Assembly (NCBI GenBank): GCA_017511805.1
Contig: JAFWJA010000011.1
Span: 16,301 to 80,300 of the forward strand
Source: Bacilli bacterium
GTDB taxonomy: Bacteria > Bacillota_I > Bacilli_A > RF39 > UBA660
DNA length: 64,000 nucleotides
Reading direction: 5' to 3'
Both the position numbers and the translations under genes were made by a program. Positions 24,921-33,673 of the stretch are shown piece after piece (the first letter of the stretch is position 1; the number at the start of each line of letters is the position of its first letter). The notes under the pieces are model-generated. The model had not been told where the DNA came from. It did not search any database and saw only the letters and a list, made by a program, of their open reading frames with translations.

Positions 24921-26042
24921 TTAATAAGTCTTGATTGGCATTAATAATTGTAATAAATCATCGTTGTCGCCAGTATTTAAAATAATTGGACTAATTTCTG
25001 TATTTAGAAGGATTCTAACATCTTTACTATTAATAGTTCTTAATGCATCCATCATATGTTTAGCTGAGAATGCTATCTTAATATCTTCATTTTTATCTTT
25101 AGAAATAGGAAGTTTTTCTTCTACTCTACCTATTTCTGGTGTATTACTTGTTACTGTTAATATATTTCCATTAGTTTCAAACTTAATAACATTCTTTTCT
25201 TTTTCACTTGTTAATAATGATGCTCTATCAACAACATTAAATAATTCATTTAGATCTGCCTTAATTACTAATTTAAAATCATCTGGTATTAATCTATTTA
25301 TATTAGGAAATACATCATTTAATAATCTAGATTGGAATAATATGTTATCAAATTCAAATAATACTTTATTAGTAAATATATGAATATTAACTTTATCTTC
25401 TTCATCATCTATTATTTTAACTAGTTCTCCTATATTTTTTCCAGGTATAACTATATTAATTGGATTTTCCACAGTTTTATCTAATTTAACTGTTTTCTTA
25501 GATAATCTATATGAATCTGTTGCAATACATTCTAACTTATCAGTATCTATTTTAAAGTTTAATCCTGTTAATATTGGTCTTGATTCTTGTGTTGATGTAG
25601 CATATATAGTTTGATTTATCATTGTTTTTAATACTTTTTTATCTAAATTTATAGGTTTACTACTCTTTTCTATATTTAAATTAGGAAATTCATCTGGATC
25701 TATACCATTTAAATTAAAGTTAGATTTTAAATTATAGATCATAATTTTTAATCCATCTACTACTTCTATGTTGATAACTCCTTCATCAAGTTTTCTAACA
25801 ATATCTAGTAAGAATTTACCTTGTATAACAATAGATCCTTCTTTATCTATTTTATCTATAAACTTTTTATCTATAAATACCTTTATATCTACTTCATTAT
25901 CACTTGCTATTAAATATAAACCATCATTTGTTAAATCAAACTTTATTCCTGATAATACAGGTATGACATTCTTAGTTGATACTGCATGTGATACATAATT
26001 TAAATTTTCTAATAATATTTCTTTCTTTATACTAAATTTCAT
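24921..26042 (-). CDS. dnaN: DNA polymerase III beta subunit (sliding clamp)
   Basis: 373 residues with the three-fold repeated clamp domain; MKFSIKKEILLENLNYVSHAVSTKNVIPVLSGI is the typical first domain, and the C-terminal LLMPIKTY (MPxR-like) closes it. The clamp tethers polymerase and repair proteins to DNA. It follows dnaA after a 170-bp AT-rich gap with an AGGAGG site and is isolated from comK by a strong terminator, unlike the usual dnaN-yaaA-recF run. Confidence 0.97.
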   Translation of the reverse strand: MKFSIKKEILLENLNYVSHAVSTKNVIPVLSGIKFDLTNDGLYLIASDNEVDIKVFIDKKFIDKIDKEGSIVIQGKFLLDIVRKLDEGVINIEVVDGLKIMIYNLKSNFNLNGIDPDEFPNLNIEKSSKPINLDKKVLKTMINQTIYATSTQESRPILTGLNFKIDTDKLECIATDSYRLSKKTVKLDKTVENPINIVIPGKNIGELVKIIDDEEDKVNIHIFTNKVLFEFDNILFQSRLLNDVFPNINRLIPDDFKLVIKADLNELFNVVDRASLLTSEKEKNVIKFETNGNILTVTSNTPEIGRVEEKLPISKDKNEDIKIAFSAKHMMDALRTINSKDVRILLNTEISPIILNTGDNDDLLQLLMPIKTY

Positions 26043-26212
26043 TTTTAAAACCCTCCTACTTTTTCTTGTTGAATTTTTTCTTTATATTATTATTTTAATA
26101 CTTTTTTTATTATTATTAAAGTGGAAATTGTTAATAACTTAATAATTACTTTATTTTATAACGATTTTTACTGTTGATAAATTGTTAAAAGTTTTAAACA
26201 TAATCCACATTA
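26043..26212. other. dnaA-dnaN spacer, candidate second half of oriC
   Basis: No gene. Nearly all A/T with DnaA-box-like sites TAATCCACA (26201-26209) and reverse TTATCAACA (26172-26180). In Bacillus the unwinding element lies in this spacer; here it is a candidate by position and composition only. It also carries the dnaN ribosome binding site. Confidence 0.55.
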
Positions 26213-27583
26213 TTATAGTTTTTTCTTAATTTCTTCTAAAATTTGTTCTAATTGTTTATTAGTTTTTAACTCATTTGTTATCCTATCACAGGAACTCATT
26301 ACTGTTGAATGATCTCTTCCACCAAATTCCATACCTATTCTTGGGAAAGATTCATCTGTTAGTTGTCTACATAGATATATTGCTATATGTCTAGGAAAAG
26401 CTATTGTAGATACCCTTTTCTTTGATTTTAAGTCTTCCACAGTAATATTATAGTAATCTGCGACTACTCTTTGAATCTTAATTATATCATTTGTTGTACT
26501 AGTTGCATTATGTACTGTACCTTTTAAAGCCTCTATTGCTAGATCTAATGTTATTTCTTCTTCAAAGAATATTGTGGAATAAGCACATACTCTTGTTAAA
26601 GCTCCTTCTAGATTTCTTACATCTGACTGGCATGTATTAGCTATAAAATCAATAACATCATCTGAGATATGCTGTGCAAAATTCATATTAGCTATTTTAT
26701 TTCTTAATATTTTCTTTCTTAATTCGTTATCTGGTGGAAAAATATTTACTTTTAATCCCCAGCTAAATCTAGTTTTTAACCTATCTTCTAGGTTTTTTAA
26801 GTCTTCTGGTGAATTATCACTTGAAATTATTATTTGTTTCTTACTATCAAATAATGTATTAAAGGTGTGGAAAAACTCTTCTTGAGACTTTGGAGCATTT
26901 CCTAAAAACTGTATATCATCTATTATTAATACATCTATATTTCTATATTTATCTTTAAATGCATCTGTTTTATCAAAGTTAGTACTTTCACTATTACGTC
27001 TATTTAATCCTAAGAAATCTGTTACAAATGTTTCTGATGTTACATAAAGTACTCTTTTATTTGAGTTTTGCACAATATAATTACCTATAGAATGCATCAA
27101 ATGTGTTTTACCTAATCCACTATTTCCATATATAAATAAAGGATTATACATTTTTCCAGGGTTTTCTGCTACTGCTAAAGCTGTTGCTTGTGCAAATCTA
27201 TTACTTTCCCCTACTATAAAATTTTCAAAGGTATAATCAGGATTTAAATTAGCTTTTTTATAACTATTATAAGGAACTCCTTCTTGTGTTTCTTCTTCAT
27301 TGATTACTATTTTTTCAGTCTTTTCTTGTTTTTCTATTTCGTTTTCTAATACAAATTTTAAATTGAAGTTTGTTCCAGTTACGTCATTTAATACTTCATC
27401 AATAAGATCTTTATAACTTTCAGCAAGGTGTTTTTTATGGGCAGCTGTAGGAACAATTATAATAGCCTCTTCATCTAATGAATAAAGATGAGTATCTTTA
27501 AACCACGTATCATAACCTAACGAAGATAATCTTTTCTTTATTAGACTAAGAAACTTATTCCATATTATTTCATTATTATCCAT
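26213..27583 (-). CDS. dnaA: Chromosomal replication initiator protein DnaA
   Basis: 456 residues: domain I (about 1-80, WNKFLSLIKKRLSSLGYDTWF), short linker, AAA+ domain III with Walker A GNSGLGKTH and Walker B VLIIDDIQFL, and domain IV with the DnaA signature FGGRDHSTVMSSCDRI that reads DnaA boxes. The start is the ATG at 27583, after a long GGGGGAGGTG site. Its promoter (27623-27650) is flanked by DnaA boxes, suggesting autoregulation. Confidence 0.97.
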   Translation of the reverse strand: MDNNEIIWNKFLSLIKKRLSSLGYDTWFKDTHLYSLDEEAIIIVPTAAHKKHLAESYKDLIDEVLNDVTGTNFNLKFVLENEIEKQEKTEKIVINEEETQEGVPYNSYKKANLNPDYTFENFIVGESNRFAQATALAVAENPGKMYNPLFIYGNSGLGKTHLMHSIGNYIVQNSNKRVLYVTSETFVTDFLGLNRRNSESTNFDKTDAFKDKYRNIDVLIIDDIQFLGNAPKSQEEFFHTFNTLFDSKKQIIISSDNSPEDLKNLEDRLKTRFSWGLKVNIFPPDNELRKKILRNKIANMNFAQHISDDVIDFIANTCQSDVRNLEGALTRVCAYSTIFFEEEITLDLAIEALKGTVHNATSTTNDIIKIQRVVADYYNITVEDLKSKKRVSTIAFPRHIAIYLCRQLTDESFPRIGMEFGGRDHSTVMSSCDRITNELKTNKQLEQILEEIKKKL

Positions 27584-27622
27584 AACTAACACCTCCCCCT
27601 GTGTAGTTTAATTTATAAGTTA

Positions 27623-27650
27623 ATTATACCTTATTTCTCTTATATTTCAA
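27623..27650 (-). promoter_or_regulatory. Promoter of dnaA
   Basis: TTGAAA (27645-27650), 16-base spacer, TATAAT (27623-27628) preceded by AAGG, on the minus strand, about 40 bp upstream of the start codon. The nearest DnaA box begins 21 bp upstream of the -35. Confidence 0.78.
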
Positions 27651-27659
27651 CCTATTTTA

Positions 27660-27960
27660 GGTAAAAATAATTGTCCACAAAGAATCCACAATTCTTTTCC
27701 ACATATAAAATTGTTGTAATAAAAGGTATAAAATCACTTTTCCACTTTTTCCACAAATTTCATTATCCACTTTAAAATAATCCACATCAATGAATTATCC
27801 ACATATCTGTGGTCAATTGTTGAAAAATAATTTATCTATATATTATAAAGGAATCTGATAAAGTTTTCCACATTTTTTTGTTAAAAACTTATTTTTCTTT
27901 CCTTATTATATATATAGGTAAAAAATAAATAAACTAATAATTGATAAAAATAATTGACTT
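27660..27960. other. oriC DnaA-box cluster and AT-rich region
   Basis: No gene. DnaA boxes: perfect TTATCCACA at 27795-27803; TTTTCCACA at 27695-27703, 27747-27755 and 27864-27872; TTGTCCACA at 27671-27679; TTATCCACT at 27763-27771; TAATCCACA at 27778-27786; GAATCCACA at 27682-27690; and a reverse-orientation TTGACCACA at 27808-27816. Almost all face the same way. An almost pure A/T stretch follows (27873-27960). Gene strand switches exactly here, as expected for the bidirectional origin. Confidence 0.9.
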
Positions 27961-27982
27961 TATTATAAAAAAATATTATAAT
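27954..27982 (+). promoter_or_regulatory. Promoter of rpmH-rnpA
   Basis: TTGACT (27954-27959), 17-base spacer, TATAAT (27977-27982), about 30 bp upstream of rpmH. Confidence 0.82.
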
Positions 27983-28013
27983 TTAACTTGTTTTATGGAC
28001 TTGGAGGTGTATT

Positions 28014-28136
28014 ATGAAAAGAACTTTTCAACCAAATAATAGAAATATGAAGAAAAAACATGGGTTTTTTTCAAGAGTTAAAGGTAAAGTATTAAATTCA
28101 AGAAGACAAAAAGGTCGTAAAAGACTTTCTAAATAA
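28014..28136 (+). CDS. rpmH: Ribosomal protein bL34
   Basis: A 40-residue basic protein beginning [20 protein letters not shown] and ending [16 protein letters not shown] site precedes the ATG. Compared with the usual 44 residues it lacks four residues in the loop after HGFxSR, where most bacteria have SSKN/TKNG. The rpmH-rnpA-yidC-jag order next to the origin is conserved across bacteria. Confidence 0.96.
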   Translation: MKRTFQPNNRNMKKKHGFFSRVKGKVLNSRRQKGRKRLSK

Positions 28137-28139
28137 ATT

Positions 28140-28159
28140 CCACTATTGTGGTTTTTTTT
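28140..28159 (+). terminator. Weak attenuator between rpmH and rnpA
   Basis: A short CCAC/GTGG stem (28140-28143 with 28148-28151) followed by eight T's. The stem is too short to stop all transcription, so it may set a high L34 to RnpA ratio. Confidence 0.4.
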
Positions 28160-28172
28160 GTATGAGGTGTCT

Positions 28173-28517
28173 ATGAAAAAGTTAAATATAATAAAAAAAC
28201 AAGATGAAATTGATAATGTTATTAAAAATGGTAAGATGTTTAAGAATAGATTTTATTTTGTTTATAAGTTATATAATAATGATAATAAATATTATAGATT
28301 CTGTATTTGTGTTTCAAAAAAATTAGGAAATGCAGTAACTAGAAATAAAAATAAGAGACAAATTAAAGATATTATAGATAAAAGTAATTTAGTGTTTAAA
28401 AAAGAAAATGACTATGTTATAATATTAAGGAAAGAAATTAGTTTAGCCTCTTTTGAGGAAAAGAAAAAATATTTATTAGAAATATTATGTAAACTAGAAG
28501 GAGAAAAAAATGAATAA
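28173..28517 (+). CDS. rnpA: Ribonuclease P protein component
   Basis: 114 residues starting MKKLNIIKKQDEIDNVIKNG, with the RNR-box counterpart NAVTRNKNKRQIKDII (about 57-72). It binds RNase P RNA for tRNA 5' maturation. The ATG at 28173 has a GAGGTG site; an upstream in-frame start lies in the attenuator. It overlaps yidC by 8 bases, so the two are coupled. Confidence 0.94.
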   Translation: MKKLNIIKKQDEIDNVIKNGKMFKNRFYFVYKLYNNDNKYYRFCICVSKKLGNAVTRNKNKRQIKDIIDKSNLVFKKENDYVIILRKEISLASFEEKKKYLLEILCKLEGEKNE

Positions 28518-29469
28518 AAAAATAAAGAAAATATTATTACTATTTTTAGTAGTATTTGTACTAACTGGTTGTGCTACTGCACTTAAGGACAAAAAGAAGA
28601 ATCAAATAGTCTATTATGAAAATGATTCAGTAAAAATTCAATTAAACGAAAATATATTATGTCAACCTGAGGATAAAGGAGTTATTGATAAATATAATGA
28701 ATATAAGGATCAAATAGATATTAGTAAACTTCCTAAATGTAAGAATATGAGTTTATCTGATAGTAATTACGAAGGAATTTGGGAAAATGTTTTTGTTAAA
28801 CCACTTGCTTGGTTAATAATAAAGATTAATGGTCTTGTAGGTAATTATGGTCTTGCTATTATAATTTTAGGATTATTATTAAGATTAGTGTTAGCTCCAT
28901 TTACTCAAAAAACAGCTATGCAATCTGAAAATATGAAAGAAATGCAACCAGAATTAGAAAAGATAAATAAAAAATATGAAGGTAAAAAAGATCAAGAATC
29001 AGTTCAAAAGAAATCAATGGAAACAATGCAATTATATAAGAAATATGGTGTTAATCCATTCTCAAGTTGTTTATTCGCATTTATACAAATACCTTTATTA
29101 ATTGCTTTCTATGAAGCAGCTAATAGAGTTCCAGTTATTTTTGAAGGAAATTTATTTGGATTAGTTTTAGGAACAACTCCTTTAAAAGCAATAACTAGTG
29201 GTCATTATGAATATGCATTAATTGTTATATTAATAGTTGTTACTACAATAATATCTCAAAGATTAAACAAAACAGCATCAACTCCTCAATCTGGAGGATT
29301 AAATCCAAATGTAATGATGAATATAATGGTTGTTATGATAGCTATTATGTCAATTAACTTCTCTGTTGCTTTATCATTATATTGGATAGCATCAACAGTA
29401 TTTACTATTGGACAAAATTTATTAGCTAAATATTTGAAAAAGAGAAAAGCAGAGAAAGCTAATAATTAA
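28510..29469 (+). CDS. yidC: Membrane protein insertase YidC/SpoIIIJ
   Basis: 319 residues. Lipoprotein signal peptide with lipobox VLTGC (C21), then the five-helix YidC core starting WENVFVKPLAWLI, including LLRLVLAPFTQKTAMQS where R around 122 is the conserved groove arginine. It inserts and folds membrane proteins. It ends in a basic tail. Bacillus SpoIIIJ is needed for sporulation; which of the two Bacillus types this represents cannot be told. Confidence 0.95.
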   Translation: MNKKIKKILLLFLVVFVLTGCATALKDKKKNQIVYYENDSVKIQLNENILCQPEDKGVIDKYNEYKDQIDISKLPKCKNMSLSDSNYEGIWENVFVKPLAWLIIKINGLVGNYGLAIIILGLLLRLVLAPFTQKTAMQSENMKEMQPELEKINKKYEGKKDQESVQKKSMETMQLYKKYGVNPFSSCLFAFIQIPLLIAFYEAANRVPVIFEGNLFGLVLGTTPLKAITSGHYEYALIVILIVVTTIISQRLNKTASTPQSGGLNPNVMMNIMVVMIAIMSINFSVALSLYWIASTVFTIGQNLLAKYLKKRKAEKANN

Positions 29470-29483
29470 CAGGAGGTTGTAGT

Positions 29484-30095
29484 ATGAAGACTTATAAATT
29501 TGAAGGAAAGAATGTAGAAGAATTAACTTTACAAGCATTAAAAGAATTAAATGTTAAAGAAGAAGAAATGATTACTTCTGTTACAGAGGAAACAGTTGGA
29601 TTATTAAAAAAGAAAAAATATACATTAAATGTTGTATTAAAATCAGATATATTAGAATTTGCTAAGGATTATGTAAAAAACTTAGTTGAAGGAATGGGTT
29701 TTGAAGATGTACAATTAGAAACTCAAAGAAAAGATAATTTTATAAAAATTACTATTCATACAGATAATAGTTCATTATTAATAGGAAAAGGTGGAAGAAC
29801 ACTTGCTTCAATTCAAAACTTATTAAGAGCAGTTCTTGCTAAAGAAACTCCTATATTTGTAAATGTACTAATAGATGTTGAAAATTATAAAGAAAAACAA
29901 CAAAAAAATATTGAAAGATTAGCTATTAAATTAGCTAAAGAAGTTAGAAAAACAAAAGAACCAATTTCTATGGATTCTATGAATTCATATGAAAGAAGAT
30001 TAGTTCATAGCGTACTTTCAGAATTCAAAGGAATTGAGACTGAAAGTGAAGGAGAAGAACCTAATAGAAGGGTTGTAATTAAACCAAAAGAGTAA
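29484..30095 (+). CDS. khpB: RNA-binding protein KhpB (Jag)
   Basis: 203 residues: Jag_N domain (1-50, MKTYKFEGKNVEELTLQALKEL), a KH domain with IGKGGRTL (about 95-102), and an R3H domain ending MNSYERRLVHSVLSEF. The partner KhpA is not in the window. It lies 14 bp after yidC with an AGGAGG site, as in most Firmicutes, where it is linked to cell-wall elongation and sporulation. Confidence 0.95.
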   Translation: MKTYKFEGKNVEELTLQALKELNVKEEEMITSVTEETVGLLKKKKYTLNVVLKSDILEFAKDYVKNLVEGMGFEDVQLETQRKDNFIKITIHTDNSSLLIGKGGRTLASIQNLLRAVLAKETPIFVNVLIDVENYKEKQQKNIERLAIKLAKEVRKTKEPISMDSMNSYERRLVHSVLSEFKGIETESEGEEPNRRVVIKPKE

Positions 30096-30123
30096 TATAA
30101 TAGTATTAGGAAAGGAGTTAGCT

Positions 30124-30483
30124 ATGAAAGAGAGAAATATTGCTACTTGCATCATATTAACAATTGTTACTTTAGGTATCTATGGTATCTACTGGATGGT
30201 TGTATTAAATGATGAAACAAAAGCAGCTGCAAAAGATACTCAATTTGTTACTGGTGGAGTTGCATTCTTATTAACTTTAGTAACATGTGGTATTTATGGT
30301 ATTTATTGGTGCTATAAAATGGCTGAATTATCTGCTAAAGCTCAAGAAAATGCAGGAGTAGCTGTAAAAGATAATAAAATCGTTTATTTATTACTAGCTT
30401 TATTTGGTTTATCAATCGTTGTTTATGCTTTAATGCAAAACGATTTAAACGAAATAGCAAGAAAAAATGGAAATGTAGCTTAA
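30124..30483 (+). CDS. DUF4234 small membrane protein
   Basis: 119 residues with three hydrophobic segments (about 5-25, 42-62, 86-105) and two TLGIYGIYWM/TCGIYGIYWC repeats, the mark of DUF4234 proteins. Function unknown. It sits at the end of the rpmH-rnpA-yidC-jag cluster, 28 bp after khpB, and is closed by a terminator. Confidence 0.85.
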   Translation: MKERNIATCIILTIVTLGIYGIYWMVVLNDETKAAAKDTQFVTGGVAFLLTLVTCGIYGIYWCYKMAELSAKAQENAGVAVKDNKIVYLLLALFGLSIVVYALMQNDLNEIARKNGNVA

Positions 30484-30495
30484 TGCTACTTTTTC
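30475..30495 (+). terminator. Terminator of the rpmH-rnpA-yidC-khpB cluster
   Basis: GTAGC/GCTAC stem (30475-30479 with 30485-30489) followed by TTTTTCTTTT, spanning the DUF4234 stop codon. Confidence 0.75.
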
Positions 30496-30509
30496 TTTTG
30501 CAAAAAAAG

Positions 30510-30518
30510 TGTTATAAT
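30510..30518 (+). promoter_or_regulatory. Extended -10 promoter of mnmE
   Basis: TGTTATAAT 23 bp before the mnmE start, with only a poor -35 upstream (TTTTTC at 30490-30495, 17-base spacer, within the terminator T run). Confidence 0.55.
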
Positions 30519-30540
30519 CTTTCGTACTGAGGTGAAGTAT

Positions 30541-31878
30541 ATGAATGATACGATTGCAGCAATATCAACAGCGGTTGGAGTAGGTGCTATTTCAATTGTT
30601 AGGATATCTGGTGATGAAGCATTAAGTATTGTTAATAAAATATTTGATAGGGATGTTTATAGTTTCAAATCTAATACAATTAACTATGGACATATAATAG
30701 AAGATAATAAAGTTATAGATGAAGTTCTATTATCTGTTTTTCTTGCACCTAAAACATATACAAAAGAAGATATAATAGAAATCAACTCACATGGTGGAAT
30801 TTCAGTTACTAATAAAATACTAGAATTACTACTAACAAATGGCGCAAGACTTGCTGAACCAGGTGAATTTACAAAAAGAGCGTTTTTAAATGGAAGAATA
30901 GATTTAGTAGAAGCTGAATCAGTTATGGATCTAATAGATGCTAAAACAGAGAGTGCTAGAAAGATGGCCATTAATGGAGTATATGGTAAATTATCTGAAA
31001 AAATAAATAAACTAAGAAATAAAGCACTAGATATAGTATCAAATATAGAAGTTAATATAGATTATCCTGAATATGAAGACATAGAGGTAATGACTATTGA
31101 TGATATTAAGTCTTATTCAAAAGAATTAAGTAATGAAATAGAAGAATTATTAAAAACATCAAAAACAGGTAAATTAATTAAAGAAGGTATAAATACAGTT
31201 ATTCTAGGTAGACCTAATGTAGGAAAGAGTTCATTATTAAATAGATTACTAGATGAAGAAAAAGCAATAGTAACTGATATTCCTGGTACTACAAGAGATA
31301 TAGTTGAAGGTAGTATAAGATTAAACGGAGTATTAATAAACTTCCTTGATACTGCAGGTGTTAGAAAAACAACAAATACTGTGGAAAAAATTGGAGTAGA
31401 AAAGAGTTTATCATTATTAGATAAAGCTGACTTAGTACTATTAGTTCTAAATAATAATGAGGAATTAACAGATGAAGATAAAGAATTATTAGAGAAAACG
31501 AAAAATAAAAAGAGAATAATAGTTGTTAATAAAATAGATTTAGATAATAAATTACAATTAGATATTCCATATATAAAAGTAAGTGCGGAAAATAATGATA
31601 TTGATGCTTTACTTGATGAAATAAAGAACTTGTTTAATTTAGAAGAAATAAATAATGGGGATTTAACTTATATTTCAAATGCTAGAGAGATATCATTATT
31701 AAAACAAGCTAAAGAATCATTAAATAACTTATTAAAAGGTTTAGAAGAAGATATTCCAATAGATATGCTTGAAATAGATATTAGGAACATAATAGATTAC
31801 CTAGGACAAATAACTGGAGAAAGTTATGATAATGAATTAATAGATAAATTATTTAGTAACTTTTGTTTAGGTAAATAG
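30541..31878 (+). CDS. mnmE: tRNA modification GTPase MnmE
   Basis: 445 residues: N-terminal tetrahydrofolate-binding domain (NDTIAAISTAVGVGAISIVRISG), helical domain split by a G domain with GRPNVGKSSLLN, DIPGTTRDI, DTAG and NKID, and the C-terminal FCLGK (CxGK with the active-site cysteine). With MnmG it makes 5-carboxymethylaminomethyl uridine in wobble position 34. The ATG at 30541 has a GAGGTG site 6 bases upstream; a GTG three codons earlier overlaps it. Only a sigma factor and a small membrane protein separate it from mnmG. Confidence 0.97.
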   Translation: MNDTIAAISTAVGVGAISIVRISGDEALSIVNKIFDRDVYSFKSNTINYGHIIEDNKVIDEVLLSVFLAPKTYTKEDIIEINSHGGISVTNKILELLLTNGARLAEPGEFTKRAFLNGRIDLVEAESVMDLIDAKTESARKMAINGVYGKLSEKINKLRNKALDIVSNIEVNIDYPEYEDIEVMTIDDIKSYSKELSNEIEELLKTSKTGKLIKEGINTVILGRPNVGKSSLLNRLLDEEKAIVTDIPGTTRDIVEGSIRLNGVLINFLDTAGVRKTTNTVEKIGVEKSLSLLDKADLVLLVLNNNEELTDEDKELLEKTKNKKRIIVVNKIDLDNKLQLDIPYIKVSAENNDIDALLDEIKNLFNLEEINNGDLTYISNAREISLLKQAKESLNNLLKGLEEDIPIDMLEIDIRNIIDYLGQITGESYDNELIDKLFSNFCLGK

Positions 31879-31940
31879 TATTTACATTTTAATAAAAAAG
31901 TGTTAGTATAAATCACAATTTAAAAAAAGAGGTTTGACAG

Positions 31941-33152
31941 ATGAACGTAGAAGAAAATATTAGAAAGATAGAATCAATATTAAGAAAAAGTTTACCTAAA
32001 AAAGATGGGGATTATGTAGTGGATGCTACATTAATGACTGAATTGCTTAAAAAAAGTGATAAATTATCTAAATTATTCAATGAAATAATATCAAAATATG
32101 TAGTAGATGGACAAATTGATGATGAAGATTATGAAAAACTAATGGATACTATAATATTTACTCCTTTAGAGGATTTTATAAATGTGTATTTAAATATAAA
32201 TAATATATCATTATCTGTTGAGAAAGAATTAGAAAATCCAGTTATTAATAAATCATATGATGATGATTATATAGCTCCAGTAAAGGATCAATTATCTGAT
32301 TATTTAAATGAAATTAGTAAGATTCCATTATTAACTCCTGAAGAAGAACTTGATTTATTTACTAGATATAAAAATGGTGATACTTCAGTTAAAAATAGAA
32401 TAATAGAATCAAACTTTAGATTAGTTGTATCAATCGCAAAACACTATACAAATAAAGGTGTTGAATTAATGGATTTAATTCAAGAAGGTAATATTGGTTT
32501 AATAACTGCTATAGATAAATTTGATGAAACTAAAGGATTTAAGTTTAGTACATATGCTACATGGTGGATAAAACAAGCTATAAGAAGAGCAATAGAAAAT
32601 ACAAGCAAAAGTATTAGAATTCCAGCTAGTTTATATCAAAAAATGAAAAAAATTCAATATACAACAAGCATATATATGACTAGTCATGATGGTGAAGTAC
32701 CTACTAATGAACAATTAGTAGAAATAACAGGATATTCTTTAAAAACTATAGAAGAAGTAAAAAGTTATATTATTACTGAAGTAAGTCTTCATTCTCCTGT
32801 TGGAGAAGCAGAGCATGGTGAACAAAGTGAATTAATTGACTTTATAGAAGATGAATCAGAAAATAATGATGTAGAGTATTCAGCAGTTCAAGGTGTATTA
32901 AAAGACGTAGTAAAAAAGGTATTAGATGAAATCTTTCCAACAAATACTCCAGATGATAAGAGAAATAGAGAAAATGCTAAAGAAAGAGCAATTATTGAAC
33001 TTAGATTTGGTTTAACAGGTAAAAAGATGAATCTAACTGCATTAGGTAAAGAATATAATGTTTCAAGAGAAAGAATTAGACAATTAGAAGTAAGAGCATT
33101 AAAAAAACTTAGATTAAGTAAATCAACATCAAAATTAAGAGATTTTTATTAA
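31941..33152 (+). CDS. Divergent sigma-70 family factor (RpoD-like)
   Basis: 403 residues with regions 1.2 (DQLSDYLNEISKIPLLTPEEE, about 113-135), 2.1-2.4 (LVVSIAKHYTNKG to FSTYATWWIKQAIRRAIE, about 155-220), 3 and 4.2 (NLTALGKEYNVSRERIRQLE, about 364-384). The N-terminal ~110 residues are not a clear region 1.1. In region 2.4 the conserved QAITRAI of primary sigmas is QAIRRAI, and IRIPVHMIE is replaced by IRIPASLYQ, positions that contact the -10 and extended -10 elements. It is therefore probably an alternative sigma placed between mnmE and mnmG, unlike the usual rpoD next to dnaG. A primary role cannot be excluded. Confidence 0.85.
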   Translation: MNVEENIRKIESILRKSLPKKDGDYVVDATLMTELLKKSDKLSKLFNEIISKYVVDGQIDDEDYEKLMDTIIFTPLEDFINVYLNINNISLSVEKELENPVINKSYDDDYIAPVKDQLSDYLNEISKIPLLTPEEELDLFTRYKNGDTSVKNRIIESNFRLVVSIAKHYTNKGVELMDLIQEGNIGLITAIDKFDETKGFKFSTYATWWIKQAIRRAIENTSKSIRIPASLYQKMKKIQYTTSIYMTSHDGEVPTNEQLVEITGYSLKTIEEVKSYIITEVSLHSPVGEAEHGEQSELIDFIEDESENNDVEYSAVQGVLKDVVKKVLDEIFPTNTPDDKRNRENAKERAIIELRFGLTGKKMNLTALGKEYNVSRERIRQLEVRALKKLRLSKSTSKLRDFY

Positions 33153-33164
33153 TCTCTTTTTTTA
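33137..33164 (+). terminator. Terminator of the sigma factor gene
   Basis: AAGAGATT/AATCTCTT stem (33137-33144 with 33151-33158) and TTTTTT, overlapping the TAA stop. Confidence 0.85.
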
Positions 33165-33206
33165 TTTATAAAAAAGTATTATAATTAATAAAAATAGGAG
33201 GTATAT

Positions 33207-33593
33207 ATGAAAACAGAAGAACCTAAAATAAAAAGAACATCAAAAGGTGCAATCGCAGCTATTATAATAGGAACAGTATTATTCTTTATAGGAGTAATAG
33301 TAGGAATAATATTCTTAGTAATCTATTTAATTCCAAAGGATTATAAGGGTACATGGGTATGTGATAATAACATACAATTTGAAATAGATGATAATTTTGA
33401 AATGTATGTTAATAATTCTTTAGCGTCTTTAGATGATTATTCAGTTAAAAACATGGAAATAAAAAATGAAAGAAGAAATTATTTATTAGAAGTAGGTAAT
33501 AAAGAATACGATATTTCTATTAAAAATAAAGAAATGTATATGATAGAAACAAATAGTTATACAATATATAAGTGTACAAAAAGAGGAAACTAA
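33207..33593 (+). CDS. Small single-span membrane protein, unknown function
   Basis: 128 residues: short basic N-terminus, one transmembrane segment (about 14-41, AIAAIIIGTVLFFIGVIVGI), and an extracellular domain of about 85 residues with alternating strands (YKGTWVCDNNIQFEID, MYMIETNSYTIYKCTK) and two cysteines. The GTWxC start resembles the lipocalin-like lipoprotein on the left arm. It has an AGGAGG site and its own terminator. No known family. Confidence 0.75.
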   Translation: MKTEEPKIKRTSKGAIAAIIIGTVLFFIGVIVGIIFLVIYLIPKDYKGTWVCDNNIQFEIDDNFEMYVNNSLASLDDYSVKNMEIKNERRNYLLEVGNKEYDISIKNKEMYMIETNSYTIYKCTKRGN

Positions 33594-33614
33594 TACTTGA
33601 TATTAGTTTTTTTT
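33589..33614 (+). terminator. Terminator before mnmG
   Basis: ACTAATA/TATTAGT stem (33589-33595 with 33601-33607) followed by T's; the TAA stop of the small membrane protein is in the left arm. The mnmG -35 box follows 2 bases after the T run. Confidence 0.75.
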
Positions 33615-33615
33615 A

Positions 33616-33644
33616 TTGATTATTACTATTAATTATAGTATAAT
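33616..33644 (+). promoter_or_regulatory. Promoter of mnmG-rsmG
   Basis: TTGATT (33616-33621), 17-base spacer, TATAAT (33639-33644), 29 bp before the start codon. Confidence 0.8.
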
Positions 33645-33673
33645 ACATATGCCAAAAAAAGGGAGGTGAGTTT

